Below are positions 32,232 through 41,331 of a stretch of 64,000 nt of DNA, one piece after another. Source of the DNA: CAIXLI01 sp964587125 (GTDB lineage Bacteria > Pseudomonadota > Alphaproteobacteria > UBA9219). The translations under genes and the position numbers were made by a program. The stretch is from positions 52,728 through 116,727 of the forward strand of contig CAZPKC010000005.1 of the NCBI GenBank assembly GCA_964587125.1, read 5' to 3'. Positions within the stretch are counted from its first letter, which is position 1, and each line of letters opens with the position of its first letter. The notes under the pieces were generated by a model that made no database searches, was not told where the DNA came from, and saw nothing but the letters and a program-made list of their open reading frames with translations.

Positions 32232-33509
32232 TCAGCCTATCAGGACCGAATTTCCCGCAAAACGGGCCGTGCGGCCCAATTGCTCTTCGATGCGGATCAA
32301 CTGATTATATTTCGCCAATCTGTCGGTGCGGCTCACCGAGCCGGTTTTGATCTGCCCGCAATTCGTCGCGACAGCCAGATCGGCAATAACCGAATCCTCG
32401 GTTTCTCCCGAGCGATGCGAGATGACGGCGCGATAGCCCGCCTTATGCGCCATTTCGACCGCCTCCATCGTTTCGCTGAGCGTCCCGATCTGGTTCAGCT
32501 TGATAAGAACGGCGTTCGCCAAGCCGCGTTCGATTCCGTCCGCGATGCGCGCGGGGTTTGTCACGAATAAATCGTCGCCGACGATCTGGATTTTATCGCC
32601 CAAAGCCTCGGTCATCATTTCCCAGCCTTCGAAATCGTCTTCGGCCATGCCGTCTTCGATCGAGAAGATGGGGAAACGCGCTACGAGATCGGCGTAATAT
32701 CTTACCATCTGCTCGGAATTAAGAATCTTGCGTTCGCCCGCCAATTGGTAGCGCCTGTCTTTATAAAATTCCGTCGCGGCGGGATCGAGCGCCAGCATCA
32801 CGTCTTCGCCCGGCCTGTAGCCCGCCTTTTCGCACGCGCGCAAAATAAGCGTGAGCGCTTCGTCCGTCGAGGCGAGGTTGGGCGCAAATCCGCCTTCGTC
32901 GCCGACGTTCGTGTTGTGATTGACTTCTTTCAGAAGTTTTTTCAACGTGTGAAAAATCTCCGCACCCATGCGGATGGCGTCGGAACAGGTTTCGGCCCCC
33001 ACGGGCGCGATCATAAATTCCTGAATGTCGATGGGGTTGTCGGCATGAACGCCGCCGTTGATGATGTTCATCATGGGAACCGGCAGCAAAGACGCCGAAA
33101 CGCCGCCGATATAGCGGTATAAAGGCAGGTTCGACTCTTGCGCCGCCGCTCTGGCCACGGCGAGGCTGACGCCTAAAATAGCGTTGGCGCCAAGGCGCGA
33201 TTTGTTGGGGGTTCCGTCAAGTTCGATCAGGGTTGCGTCGAGGGCGTTTTGATCCTCGGCGTCCGCGCCAATGACGGCTTCAGAAATTTCCTCGTTCACC
33301 GCTTCGACGGCGCGAAGCACGCCTTTGCCCCCGAACCGCGCCGGATCGCTGTCGCGCACTTCGACCGCTTCGTGCGCGCCCGTCGATGCGCCCGAGGGCA
33401 CGGCGGCGCGTCCGAAAGCGCCGCTTTCCAGAACGACATCGACTTCGACCGTAGGATTGCCGCGGCTATCGAGAATCTCGCGGCCATGCAACGCAACGAT
33501 ATGGGACAT
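32232..33509 (-). CDS. eno: Enolase
   Basis: A 425-residue glycolytic enzyme converting 2-phosphoglycerate to phosphoenolpyruvate. Visible are HGREILDSRGNPTVEVDV, VPSGASTGAHEAVE, GDEGGFAPNL, the metal ligands in VMLALDPAATEFY, FSIEDGMAEDD and QIVGDDLFVTN, and the signature LIKLNQIGTLSET with SHRSGETED. The start is ATG 33509, set by GGAGG four bases upstream; a longer frame upstream (to 33680) is not enolase-like. It runs with ftsB. Confidence 0.97.
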   Translation of the reverse strand: MSHIVALHGREILDSRGNPTVEVDVVLESGAFGRAAVPSGASTGAHEAVEVRDSDPARFGGKGVLRAVEAVNEEISEAVIGADAEDQNALDATLIELDGTPNKSRLGANAILGVSLAVARAAAQESNLPLYRYIGGVSASLLPVPMMNIINGGVHADNPIDIQEFMIAPVGAETCSDAIRMGAEIFHTLKKLLKEVNHNTNVGDEGGFAPNLASTDEALTLILRACEKAGYRPGEDVMLALDPAATEFYKDRRYQLAGERKILNSEQMVRYYADLVARFPIFSIEDGMAEDDFEGWEMMTEALGDKIQIVGDDLFVTNPARIADGIERGLANAVLIKLNQIGTLSETMEAVEMAHKAGYRAVISHRSGETEDSVIADLAVATNCGQIKTGSVSRTDRLAKYNQLIRIEEQLGRTARFAGNSVLIG

Positions 33510-33647
33510 GGAACCTCCGATAAATAGGGAGTGGATAGAACAACACAGGTTGAGAAAGAACACAAGAAGAAGGGTACATAAACAGGTGGAAATGGAGTTA
33601 AAAACGAGATAGCATACATCGTTTTTAATTATATTTTCGAGGATTTT

Positions 33648-34628
33648 ATGCTTCAAACCGCGACCCAAAGCATTCGGCACCGCCCCTTAAGCGAACTGAA
33701 TTTTATGGATATCTACGTGCGTCTCGACGCCGAAGCCGTTCCCCACTTTCGCGCAGGGCGCGGCGGCGCGATCGAGTTGCCCGATGCCGACTTGCCCGAG
33801 GAATTCCGCGAAGACGCAGCTTTGCTTGCCAACCACTTGCGCGAATATTTCACGGGCAATGAATCCGCGATAACTTACCGCGATATGCGTATGCGCGCGA
33901 CGCGTTTGGAAACGGCCCAGGGCGAGGTGTGGGCCGCCTTGCGCCGTTTGCCCTGTCGTCCGACGCCTCTCGAAAAACTCGGCCTTATTCCGCAGTTGCC
34001 CCCGGTGCTGCAGGATTTGGGACGGCGCAGCGGTTTAACCCTTATTTGCGGCGCGTCGGGCCAAGGCAAAACCTCGACGCTTTCTTCTCTTTTGGCGCGC
34101 TATCTTGAAACCTACGGCGGGATTGGTTTCACGCTGGAAGACCCCGTCGAATACGATATGGAAGGCCGTTTCGGCGAAAATGGCTATTGCTATCAAACCG
34201 AAATCCGGCAGGAATCCGACTGGGGCGCTATGCTGAAACGCGCCTTGCGCTGGCATCCGCGCTATATCGCCGTCGGAGAAATCCGCACCCCCGATGCCGC
34301 CAATCATGTTTTGCGTGCGGCGACTTCCGGCCATACCGTCCTTGCGACGATGCATGCGGGAAGCATGGAAGAGGCTCTGGAAGGCCTTCTGCAACTCGCG
34401 GAACAGGATATAGGGCATCGTGCGCCCTTGCTTTTGGCGACGGGACTAACAGGAGTGCTTTATCAGGCGTTTTCGCCTTCGGGATTGTTCGCGCAATTCA
34501 TGCTGACGGAAGCCGATAATTCAGGCTCACCCATCCGCGCCATGATTCGCGACAAACGCATCGGCCAAACCCGCACGATCGCCGATCAACAAATGGCAAA
34601 ATTGATTCAGACGGGAAGAATTTTTTAA
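33648..34628 (+). CDS. PilT/DotB-like secretion ATPase (GspE superfamily), orphan
   Basis: A 326-residue ATPase. After an N-terminal PAS-like region (1-120), Walker A is CGASGQGKTST (134-144), the Asp box is FTLEDPVEYD, and Walker B with the His box is AVGEIRTPDAANHVLRAATS then GHTVLATMHAGS. The length and absence of a Cys4 zinc motif place it nearer to PilT/DotB than to GspE/PilB. It would power pilus retraction or a type IV secretion step. No pilin, platform or secretin genes lie nearby, so its partner apparatus must be elsewhere. GAGG lies six bases before the ATG. It overlaps midA tail-to-tail by four bases. Confidence 0.75.
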   Translation: MLQTATQSIRHRPLSELNFMDIYVRLDAEAVPHFRAGRGGAIELPDADLPEEFREDAALLANHLREYFTGNESAITYRDMRMRATRLETAQGEVWAALRRLPCRPTPLEKLGLIPQLPPVLQDLGRRSGLTLICGASGQGKTSTLSSLLARYLETYGGIGFTLEDPVEYDMEGRFGENGYCYQTEIRQESDWGAMLKRALRWHPRYIAVGEIRTPDAANHVLRAATSGHTVLATMHAGSMEEALEGLLQLAEQDIGHRAPLLLATGLTGVLYQAFSPSGLFAQFMLTEADNSGSPIRAMIRDKRIGQTRTIADQQMAKLIQTGRIF

Positions 34629-35674
34629 TTCGATCTTATTTCCATCACCTTGAAAAGACTTCCCATCTGCTCGTCATCGATCAGGCGATGAAGGGCTGAG
34701 TCTATTTCCATCGCCTGTTGCTCCGTCGCGTGCTTTTTGAGGCTTTCGGCGCGGATTTCGATGCCACAATTTTTTAGAAACTCGCCCTGCCCAATGACAG
34801 CCGAAACTTTCGCTCCGCCTTCGCGCGCGGCCTGTGATAGGGCAGAAAAATCGACGTGAGCCGTCAGATCTACCTCGCCCGCGCGTTCGAAAACGTTCAC
34901 GGAAGCGTGGCGCAAAACGGCCTGAACGGTGGGCGCGCCAGACGACGCCGCATATCCATAATCGATCACCAGCGCGGCACCCTTTCGCGAAACGATAACG
35001 CGCGAAATCTCGCGCATAAGACTTTGCGCCTTGGGAGAAAATTCAAAAACCGTTCCGGGCACGGCCTCGCGCATCGCCTGAGGAATAAGGCTGTTTTCGG
35101 CTTCCGTTAGCGGGCGCAATCTCGAGACCAACGCGTCGCCTTCCGCCGTCACCATACGTTCGTCCCAACCGCGAAAAGTTTTTTCAAACTGGCGCACGGG
35201 CAATGCGTCGAAAAATTCATTGGAAACGACAAGAACCGGCATCGGCGGCGTTCGGGAAATATCGTCGATGTATTGCGGCGCGAAGTCGCCGAGATTTTTT
35301 TGCTGCTGTTCGCGCAAGACTTCGTTGCTGTCGATCAAATACAGTTTTTTCGCGGCATGAAAGCCGCCGATATTGGACGTTGCCCGCATGATATCCTGCA
35401 TCATCGTGCCGCGCCCCGGCCCCAATTCTACATGCGCAAACGGATCGGGACGGCCTAAATTTCTCCACGCCTCGGCGCACCAAACGCCGATCATCTCGCC
35501 GAACATCTGGCTGACTTCGGGCGATGTAATGAAATCGCCCGTCCGGCCCAAAGGCTCCCGCACGCGGTAATAGCCAAACTTGGGATGCTGGAGCGCCAAT
35601 TCCATATAGGCCGCCATTGAAATGGGCCCCTGCTTTGCGATGATCTCACGTATGATTTGCTCAAGCGCGTTCAT
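34625..35674 (-). CDS. Class I SAM methyltransferase, MidA/NDUFAF7 family
   Basis: A 349-residue protein arginine methyltransferase-like enzyme; the mitochondrial counterpart modifies a complex I subunit. The family start AKQGPISMAAYMELALQHPKF (first 20: AKQGPISMAAYMELALQHPK) is followed by GRTGDFITSPEVSQMFGEMI, the SAM loop ELGPGRGTMMQDI and VSNEFFDALPVRQFE. I set the start at ATG 35674, which lies within the end of lgt (14-base overlap); the in-frame upstream start at 35716 adds residues not seen in the family. The lgt-midA pair is common in Alphaproteobacteria. Confidence 0.88.
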   Translation of the reverse strand: MNALEQIIREIIAKQGPISMAAYMELALQHPKFGYYRVREPLGRTGDFITSPEVSQMFGEMIGVWCAEAWRNLGRPDPFAHVELGPGRGTMMQDIMRATSNIGGFHAAKKLYLIDSNEVLREQQQKNLGDFAPQYIDDISRTPPMPVLVVSNEFFDALPVRQFEKTFRGWDERMVTAEGDALVSRLRPLTEAENSLIPQAMREAVPGTVFEFSPKAQSLMREISRVIVSRKGAALVIDYGYAASSGAPTVQAVLRHASVNVFERAGEVDLTAHVDFSALSQAAREGGAKVSAVIGQGEFLKNCGIEIRAESLKKHATEQQAMEIDSALHRLIDDEQMGSLFKVMEIRSN

Positions 35675-36452
35675 GCGTTTTAACCGATCGAGCCAAAATG
35701 ATAATTCCCGCGACAATCATCGGCACGCAAAGCCACTGCCCCATCGTCGCGCCTGCAAAAAGAAATCCAAGCTGAGCGTCCGGTTCGCGGAAAAATTCGA
35801 TGCCGAAGCGGAATACCCCGTATAGTATCAAAAATACGCCCGACAGGAAGCCTTTCCTCGCGCGGATTTCGGGCTTGCTGGACAAAAAGAACATGATCAG
35901 AAGCAAAATCAGGCCTTCCGCCAAAGCCTCGTAAAGCTGGCTTGGATGACGGGGCATAGGGCCGCCGCGCGGAAAAACAATTCCCCAAGGAACATCCGTA
36001 ACTCTTCCAAAAAGCTCGCCATTCACAAAATTGGCGAGGCGGCCAAGCCCAAGCCCTATCGGCGTCACACATGCCAGTAAATCCGTAAAGGCGAAAAATG
36101 GGATTTTCTTTTTTCGCGTAAAAACATACGCGGCAGCAATCACGCCCAGCATGCCGCCGTGAAAAGACATGCCTCCGTGCCATACCTTGAAAATCTCCAA
36201 AGGATCGGCGAGATATTGGTTGAAATTGTAAAACAGAATATAGCCCACGCGTCCGCCCAAAATGACGCCTAAAACAGCCCAGCTCAGGAATTCATCGAAA
36301 AATTCGGGACGGGGCGCAGATGAATCGCGGCGCGCCATCGCCATGCACCAGCGCCATCCCGCGACAAGCCCCGCCAAGTAGGCAAGCGCGTACCAGCGCA
36401 CGACCAGAGGGCCGAAGGAAAAAGCGACAGGATCGAAATGAGGGAAAGGCAT
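35661..36452 (-). CDS. lgt: Prolipoprotein diacylglyceryl transferase
   Basis: A 263-residue inner-membrane enzyme with about seven helices that attaches diacylglycerol from phosphatidylglycerol to the lipobox Cys of prolipoproteins. The Lgt signature GRLANFVNGELFGRVTD is at about 136-152; the N-terminal FGPLVVRWYALAYLAG and HGGMSFHGGMLG (with the essential His) and MPRHPSQLYEALAEG are all clear. It is first of the lgt-midA unit. The 110-base gap to the divergent ubiK gene holds the promoters. Confidence 0.95.
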   Translation of the reverse strand: MPFPHFDPVAFSFGPLVVRWYALAYLAGLVAGWRWCMAMARRDSSAPRPEFFDEFLSWAVLGVILGGRVGYILFYNFNQYLADPLEIFKVWHGGMSFHGGMLGVIAAAYVFTRKKKIPFFAFTDLLACVTPIGLGLGRLANFVNGELFGRVTDVPWGIVFPRGGPMPRHPSQLYEALAEGLILLLIMFFLSSKPEIRARKGFLSGVFLILYGVFRFGIEFFREPDAQLGFLFAGATMGQWLCVPMIVAGIIILARSVKTHERA

Positions 36453-36562
36453 CGAGATTCGGAGTTCGTTTAACGTCCTTGTAGAATAGCTCCGAATGGA
36501 ATTCCTTTACACTAAAATTTATGCTAACCGGACAATGGATTTAAACAGCCCCCGAATCTTAA

Positions 36563-36889
36563 ATGCCCGATAAAACCCTCATCGAAGACCTTCTTGCCCT
36601 TGGCAGCGACGTACTGAGCCATTTGGCCTACGCGCAGCACGAATTGAAGGCTCACGCCAAGAGCCGCGCAGAAGAAATCGCGCGCGAACTCGCCCTCGTG
36701 AGCCGCGAAGAATTCGACGCCGCTTTTGCCATGTTGGCTAAAGCCCGCGCGATTCAGGATGATTTGGCGGCGCGCGTGTCGCAAATCGAATCCTTTTTGA
36801 ATCTGTCAAGAAGGAAAAAGACGGTAAAGACGAAAATCTCAAATTTACCTTCCGTTAAAACAAAGAAGAAGCAGCGCACGATAAAATAA
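36563..36889 (+). CDS. ubiK: UbiK-family accessory factor (BMFP/DUF526)
   Basis: A 108-residue coiled-coil protein. The family pattern is a first helix (IEDLLALGSDVLSHLAYAQH), then the strongly conserved LALVSREEFDAAFAMLAKAR and a trimerising coiled coil (DDLAARVSQIESFLNLSRR). A Lys-rich tail (KKTVKTK...KTKKKQRTIK) extends beyond the usual length of about 80-95. UbiK helps the late ubiquinone biosynthesis complex in proteobacteria. There is no operon partner. The downstream interval 36890-37089 contains no visible gene. Confidence 0.75.
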   Translation: MPDKTLIEDLLALGSDVLSHLAYAQHELKAHAKSRAEEIARELALVSREEFDAAFAMLAKARAIQDDLAARVSQIESFLNLSRRKKTVKTKISNLPSVKTKKKQRTIK

Positions 36890-37089
36890 CTCCCTTTGCG
36901 CCGTAAAAACGCAGGAATTACGAGTCATTAGAATCCGTTAGCTTCGGCGCAAAAAGAATCGTTTCGTTTCCGTGCCCTGTGACTCAAAAAGCACGACGGT
37001 ATTCCGTATCGCAAAAAAAGTTCGCAAAGCTCTTGCGGCGCGACTCCCAAGTTTGATACCCCTTTGTGTCTCACAAATGGAGTTTCTCC

Positions 37090-37593
37090 ATGTCGATTCA
37101 AGCCGCCTTACAACAACAGAGCGTTTCCAATCCTCTCGACATTCTTGAGGAGATCGTTTCCGCCAATGAGTGGCTGTTCGATCGAACGAATGACGACGAG
37201 CTTATCGTCGAGCTTTCGGGGCGCTGGTGTCACTATCGCATGTTCTTCGTGTGGCAGAAGGAAATCGGTGCGCTACAATTCTCGTGTCAATTCGACATGA
37301 AGGTTCCGGACGCCAAGCGCAACGACGTTCACGATTTGCTGGCGATGCTGAACGACCGTATGTGGCTGGGTCATTTTAATTTAGACGCGCACCAGAATAT
37401 GCCCCTGTTCCGCTATACCGTTTTAACGCGCGGCGGACGCGTGCCGGGAATCGAATCGCTCGAAGATTTGGTCGAAATCGCACTGACGGAATGCGAACGC
37501 TTTTATCCCGCGTTCCAGCTTGTAATCTGGGGCGGCAAACGCCCGAGCGAAGCTATGGCGTCCTCGATGATCGACGTCGCGGGATGCGCATAG
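37090..37593 (+). CDS. YbjN domain protein
   Basis: A 167-residue soluble protein of the YbjN (type III secretion chaperone-like) fold. It has PLDILEEIVSANEWLFDRTND near the start, the central FSCQFDMKVPDAKRNDVHDL (family: cutoff at small acidic helix-turn), and LGHFNLDAHQNMPLFRYTVL. Alphaproteobacterial YbjN proteins are widespread and linked to stress and motility regulation in enterics; the molecular role is unknown. I set the start at ATG 37090 because GGAG lies eight bases upstream. Confidence 0.8.
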   Translation: MSIQAALQQQSVSNPLDILEEIVSANEWLFDRTNDDELIVELSGRWCHYRMFFVWQKEIGALQFSCQFDMKVPDAKRNDVHDLLAMLNDRMWLGHFNLDAHQNMPLFRYTVLTRGGRVPGIESLEDLVEIALTECERFYPAFQLVIWGGKRPSEAMASSMIDVAGCA

Positions 37594-37674
37594 TTTTCCG
37601 TCATTCCGACCCTGTTTTTCAACGGAGCAGGCTCCAGCCGGAATCCAGTTGGCCTTTCCGACAAAATTACATCT

Positions 37675-37692
37675 CCCCCCCCCCCCCCCCCC
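37675..37692. repeat. Poly-C tract of 18 bases upstream of purC
   Basis: An uninterrupted run of 18 C lies 75 bases ahead of the purC start, in the 174-base ybjN-purC gap. It follows a segment with inverted-repeat character (GACCCTGTTTTTCAACGGAGCAGG...CCGGAATCC), of the dispersed-repeat type. Such homopolymers slip readily, so length heterogeneity in the population or sequencing error is expected. Confidence 0.95.
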
Positions 37693-37767
37693 TTGGCTCG
37701 TCGCGCAGCATAGGATAGCATTCTGTCCTGAAAACAGGCTAAGCCCATTAACCAAAGGTTTCTTCCG

Positions 37768-38745
37768 ATGATCGACTCTTTTCTCAATAAAACCATCGAT
37801 GATATTTCGCTGATCGGGTCCGGCTTATCTGCGCCCTATTCCGGCAAGGTTCGACAAAGCTATGACGCGCCGGGTGGACGCAAAATTATCATCGCGACCG
37901 ACCGCCTGAGCGCCTTCGACAAGCAGATTACGACGATTCCTTTAAAGGGACAGGTTTTGACCCAGCTTTCGCGCTATTGGTTCGAGAAGACGAAAGATAT
38001 TTGCCCCAACCACGTTCTTGCCTATCCCGATCCGAATGTCGTCGTGTGCCGCAAGCTGAAAATGCTTCCCGTCGAGCTTGTCGTGCGCGGCTATCTGGCC
38101 GGATCGACGGCGACATCTATTTTAAAAATGTATAAATCCGGAAAACGCGAAATGTACGGCGTCAAATTCCCCGACGGGATGCGCGACAATCAGGAATTGC
38201 CCCACCCCATCATCACGCCGACGACGAAAGCCGCGGTCAGCGAGCACGACGCGCCGTTGTCGCCGCAGCAGATCGTCGCCGAAAACATCGTCGATAAAAG
38301 CGTGTGGGATAAAGTCAGCGCCTATGCTTTGGCGTTGTTCGCACGCGGGCAGAAAATCGCCAAGGAACGCGGCCTTATTCTCGCCGACACCAAATATGAA
38401 TTCGGCCTTTTGCCGGACGGAACCGCCGTTCTCGGCGACGAAATACACACGCCGGACAGCAGCCGTTACTGGATCGAAGCGACATACTCAAAACGCCTAA
38501 CCGCCGGAGAGTCGCCGGAAACTTTAGACAAAGACGTTGCGCGGCGTTGGTTGCTCGAGCATTGCGATCCTTATAGGGACAAAATTCCGCCCATTCCCGA
38601 TTCCGTCCGGCTTGCCACGGCGGAAACATACGTTTCTGTTTATGAAAAAATAACCGGGGAAAAATTCGCATTCCCAGACCCATCCAAAGACCCGAAAGAA
38701 CGCATTAAAGACGCTGTTGCGAAGTATTTAGAGAAAAATCCGTAA
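37768..38745 (+). CDS. purC: Phosphoribosylaminoimidazole-succinocarboxamide synthase
   Basis: A 325-residue SAICAR synthetase that joins aspartate to CAIR in purine synthesis. Motifs: GKVRQSYDAPGGRKIIIATDRLSAFD (parts YSGKVRQSYD and TDRLSAFD), LPVELVVRGYLAGST, GLILADTKYEFG and DEIHTPDSSRYW. It is of the long type (about 300 residues, as in yeast Ade1 and many alphaproteobacteria) rather than the 240-residue bacterial type. It is alone on its strand. A run of seven T at about 38803-38809, behind a GATTT/AAATC pairing, may terminate it. Confidence 0.95.
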   Translation: MIDSFLNKTIDDISLIGSGLSAPYSGKVRQSYDAPGGRKIIIATDRLSAFDKQITTIPLKGQVLTQLSRYWFEKTKDICPNHVLAYPDPNVVVCRKLKMLPVELVVRGYLAGSTATSILKMYKSGKREMYGVKFPDGMRDNQELPHPIITPTTKAAVSEHDAPLSPQQIVAENIVDKSVWDKVSAYALALFARGQKIAKERGLILADTKYEFGLLPDGTAVLGDEIHTPDSSRYWIEATYSKRLTAGESPETLDKDVARRWLLEHCDPYRDKIPPIPDSVRLATAETYVSVYEKITGEKFAFPDPSKDPKERIKDAVAKYLEKNP

Positions 38746-38807
38746 CATCAAAATTCAGAAAAAGCGCGATTTGCAACCCAACAGACGAGATCGTAAATCA
38801 GGTTTTT

Positions 38808-39635
38808 TTACTTGTAATCGAAGGACGCGCCCACATAAAGCCCGTGTTCTCCGGTAATAACCTTGAACTTGTCGGAAATGCCAAGGACGGTTTCCGCGCC
38901 GCCGAGGATCAAAAATCCGTCCGAAGGCATTACTTGGCTGATGGCGGAAAGCACGCGCGTTTTGGTCGCCGCATCGAAATAGATCAAAACATTGCGGCAA
39001 TAAACGATGTCGAAAGAACCATCCACGCCGAAATCGGTCAACAGGTTGCCTTCGCGGAATTGAACCATTTGACGAATATTTTCTTTAATCTGCCACTTAT
39101 CTCCGGCAATTTGCTGGAAGTATTTGACCAAGTGCGTCACGGGAAGGCCGCGTTGCACCTCAAACTGCGAATAGATGCCGGCTTTTGCCCGCGTGACCAT
39201 TTCACGCGACAAATCGGTGCCGATAATGTCGATTTTCCATCCCTGAAGCTTGGCTGCTTCTTCGACGCAAATCATCGCCAAGGAATAGGCTTCCTGCCCG
39301 CTGGACGCCGCCGCGGACCAAATACGGATTTGCCTTTTTGCCGCGCGCGCGACTAAAAGGCGCGGAAGAAGGATTTTCTGGAAAAGGGTGAACGGTTTCA
39401 GATCGCGGAAGAAAAACGACTCGTTCGTCGTCATCGCCTCGGTGATGTCGGCCATCAGGGCTTCTTCGCGCTTGGCGCGGATAACCTGAGCCATATCCTC
39501 AAGCGATTTGATGCTGTGTTTGCGCGCAACGGGAAAAAGCCGCGATTCCAAAAGATAGGCCTTCTCAGGAGTCAGGACGAGACCGGAGCGTTGCTTCACA
39601 AGCATCGAAAAAAGTTCAAAATCTTCCGGCTTCAT
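38808..39635 (-). CDS. cheR: Chemotaxis protein methyltransferase CheR
   Basis: A 275-residue SAM enzyme that methylates glutamates of chemoreceptors. It has the N-terminal helical domain (FELFSMLVKQRSGLVLTPEK), the linker TNESFFFRDLKPF, the SAM block RIWSAAASSGQEAYSLAMI, IIGTDLSREMVTRAKAGIYS and FDIVYCRNVLIYFDA. The start is ATG 39635, overlapping cheB by four bases; longer frames read inside cheB. It is the last gene of the chpT-cheA-cheW-cheY-cheB-cheR array. Confidence 0.95.
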   Translation of the reverse strand: MKPEDFELFSMLVKQRSGLVLTPEKAYLLESRLFPVARKHSIKSLEDMAQVIRAKREEALMADITEAMTTNESFFFRDLKPFTLFQKILLPRLLVARAAKRQIRIWSAAASSGQEAYSLAMICVEEAAKLQGWKIDIIGTDLSREMVTRAKAGIYSQFEVQRGLPVTHLVKYFQQIAGDKWQIKENIRQMVQFREGNLLTDFGVDGSFDIVYCRNVLIYFDAATKTRVLSAISQVMPSDGFLILGGAETVLGISDKFKVITGEHGLYVGASFDYK

Positions 39636-40789
39636 GCGCTGCCTCCGTTGACTGCGCCGGTTCCTTGCGTCGCCATTTTCCGCACGAGCGAGCCGATTTC
39701 CGAAATAGGAGCTATGACGGAACAAAGCCCCGCCGTAGCTGCCGAACCAGGCATCCCCCAAACAACGCTTGTGGCTTCGTCCTGAGCGACGATGCCTCCT
39801 CCCGCATTGACAACGGCCTCGCCGCCTTTTGTCCCGTCCTGTCCCATGCCCGTCAAAATGACGGCCAGAATGCGGCCTCCATAAACGGCCACCAAAGAAC
39901 GCAACATGGGATCGACGGCGGGACGGCAATAATTCTCAGGCGGATCTTTAACGAGATGAACGACCGAACCTTCGGGCTTTTTCGTAATAAGCATATGAAA
40001 ATCGCCAGGCGCAATATAGTAATCGCCACCGCGAAGAATGTCCCCCTCTTTTGCCTCTTCGCACCTGACCCCGCATTGCTTTTTGATATGATCGGCAAGG
40101 ATGGTTGTAAAAGACGGGGGCATATGCTGGGTAATCACAATGGGCTGCATCAACCCTGCGCCCATCGTCCTGATAACCTCGAATAACGCCTGAGGCCCTC
40201 CGGTTGAGGAACCGATGGCGATAATCTCCGGCTTAAACAGAGGTATCGGACGAAGGACGATCTTCTTTTTCTCGGGCGGCGCTGGAGCAATCTCTGCCGC
40301 ATATTTTTGCGGCGTCTGCCGCGCATTTTTCTTCCAGGCGATTGCGCCAAGTATCTTGACTTTCTCCCTTAAATCGCGCTGAAACTCCCCGGGAACGGCC
40401 ATTTCGCGCGCCGACGGCTTAGGCAAATAGTCAGTCGCGCCTAAAGATAAGGCCTTAATGCTGATTTCGGCGTTTTTCTGCGTCAAAGTCGACGCCATGA
40501 CAATCTGCACTGCGGGATCAATCTCTTTCAGCTTCGGAATAGCCGTAAGGCCGTCCATCACCGGCATTTCGATATCGAGAATGATGACGTCCGCAGGCGT
40601 GTGGCGCAGAACATCGATAGCCAATTGGCCGTTGCTGGCGGTGCCTACGACTTTAAACGCAGGATCGCTTTCCAAAGCGCGCGAAATGAACCCGCGAATG
40701 ACCAGCGAATCGTCGACGATCATCACGCGCACCTGAGGCGCCGCGCCAACGGCCGTTTTAACATCAGAAGGAGGAACAAAAGACATCAC
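39632..40789 (-). CDS. cheB: Chemotaxis response regulator methylesterase CheB
   Basis: A 385-residue two-domain protein: receiver (residues 20-140) with the phospho-acceptor Asp72 in ILDIEMPVMDG, a linker, then a methylesterase domain with Ser194/195 in IGSSTGGPQAL, His222 in ITQHMPPSFT and Asp in TGMGQDGTKGG. It removes methyl or amide groups from receptors, opposing CheR. ATGATG at 40789/40786 lies 15 bases after cheY. The linker (about 150-185) is Pro/Lys rich. Confidence 0.95.
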   Translation of the reverse strand: MMSFVPPSDVKTAVGAAPQVRVMIVDDSLVIRGFISRALESDPAFKVVGTASNGQLAIDVLRHTPADVIILDIEMPVMDGLTAIPKLKEIDPAVQIVMASTLTQKNAEISIKALSLGATDYLPKPSAREMAVPGEFQRDLREKVKILGAIAWKKNARQTPQKYAAEIAPAPPEKKKIVLRPIPLFKPEIIAIGSSTGGPQALFEVIRTMGAGLMQPIVITQHMPPSFTTILADHIKKQCGVRCEEAKEGDILRGGDYYIAPGDFHMLITKKPEGSVVHLVKDPPENYCRPAVDPMLRSLVAVYGGRILAVILTGMGQDGTKGGEAVVNAGGGIVAQDEATSVVWGMPGSAATAGLCSVIAPISEIGSLVRKMATQGTGAVNGGSA

Positions 40790-40804
40790 ATATATCCGTT
40801 AATT

Positions 40805-41170
40805 TCAGATCAAACCCAATTGTTCAAGCTTGCCGCGGATGATATCCGCGTCAAACGGCTTCATAATATACTCATTGGCCCCCGCGCCCAGAGCCTCTTG
40901 AATGTGATTAAGATCGTTTTCTGTCGTGCAAAAAACGACGCTAGGCGCATTGCCGCCCGGCAATTTTCTCAAGGCGTGAAGAAATTCCAATCCGTTCATG
41001 ACAGGCATATTCCAATCAAGCAAAACAAAATCCGGCAACGCCGCTTTGCAGGCCTCAAACGCAATCTGACCGTCTTCCGCTTCCGTGCAGGAATATCCTA
41101 GGACCTCGAAAATCTGGCGCGCGACTTTCCGGATGACGCGGCTATCATCGACAATAAGACAAGTCTTCAT
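40805..41170 (-). CDS. cheY: CheY-type response regulator
   Basis: A 121-residue stand-alone receiver. The acidic pair is in CLIVDDSRVIRK, the phospho-acceptor is Asp52 in LLDWNMPVMNG, Thr appears in VVFCTTEND and Lys in YIMKPFDAD. The full set of receiver residues is intact, so it should be phosphorylated by CheA and act on the flagellar motor. Alphaproteobacteria with ChpT often keep this form next to cheA. 160 bases separate it from cheW. Confidence 0.93.
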   Translation of the reverse strand: MKTCLIVDDSRVIRKVARQIFEVLGYSCTEAEDGQIAFEACKAALPDFVLLDWNMPVMNGLEFLHALRKLPGGNAPSVVFCTTENDLNHIQEALGAGANEYIMKPFDADIIRGKLEQLGLI

Positions 41171-41204
41171 TTTGCACCTTCGCTTTGAGTTTTACCCTTT
41201 CCTT

Positions 41205-41325
41205 TTTACGATTTTGCAAGCTGGACGAACCCGCGGTCTTCGGAACCTGGGCATCGACACTTTATCACGCGAGCCCCGAAAGCGCGGAAAAACGCGGATT
41301 GTCGTCAAACATGCAAGATCGTAAA
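41205..41325. repeat. Inverted repeat in the cheW-cheY gap
   Basis: TTTACGATTTTGCA at 41205-41218 and TGCAAGATCGTAAA at 41312-41325 are complementary at 13 of 14 positions, 93 bases apart. The gap between cheW and cheY (41171-41331) otherwise holds no gene. The arms could fold as a long-range stem in the che mRNA or mark a small lost element. Confidence 0.35.
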
Positions 41326-41331
41326 TGCGTT

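Noticed and set aside
39636..39929. Long N-terminal extension of cheR
   Set aside because: It lies entirely inside cheB in another frame; the CheR fold starts at ATG 39635 with a normal 4-base overlap.
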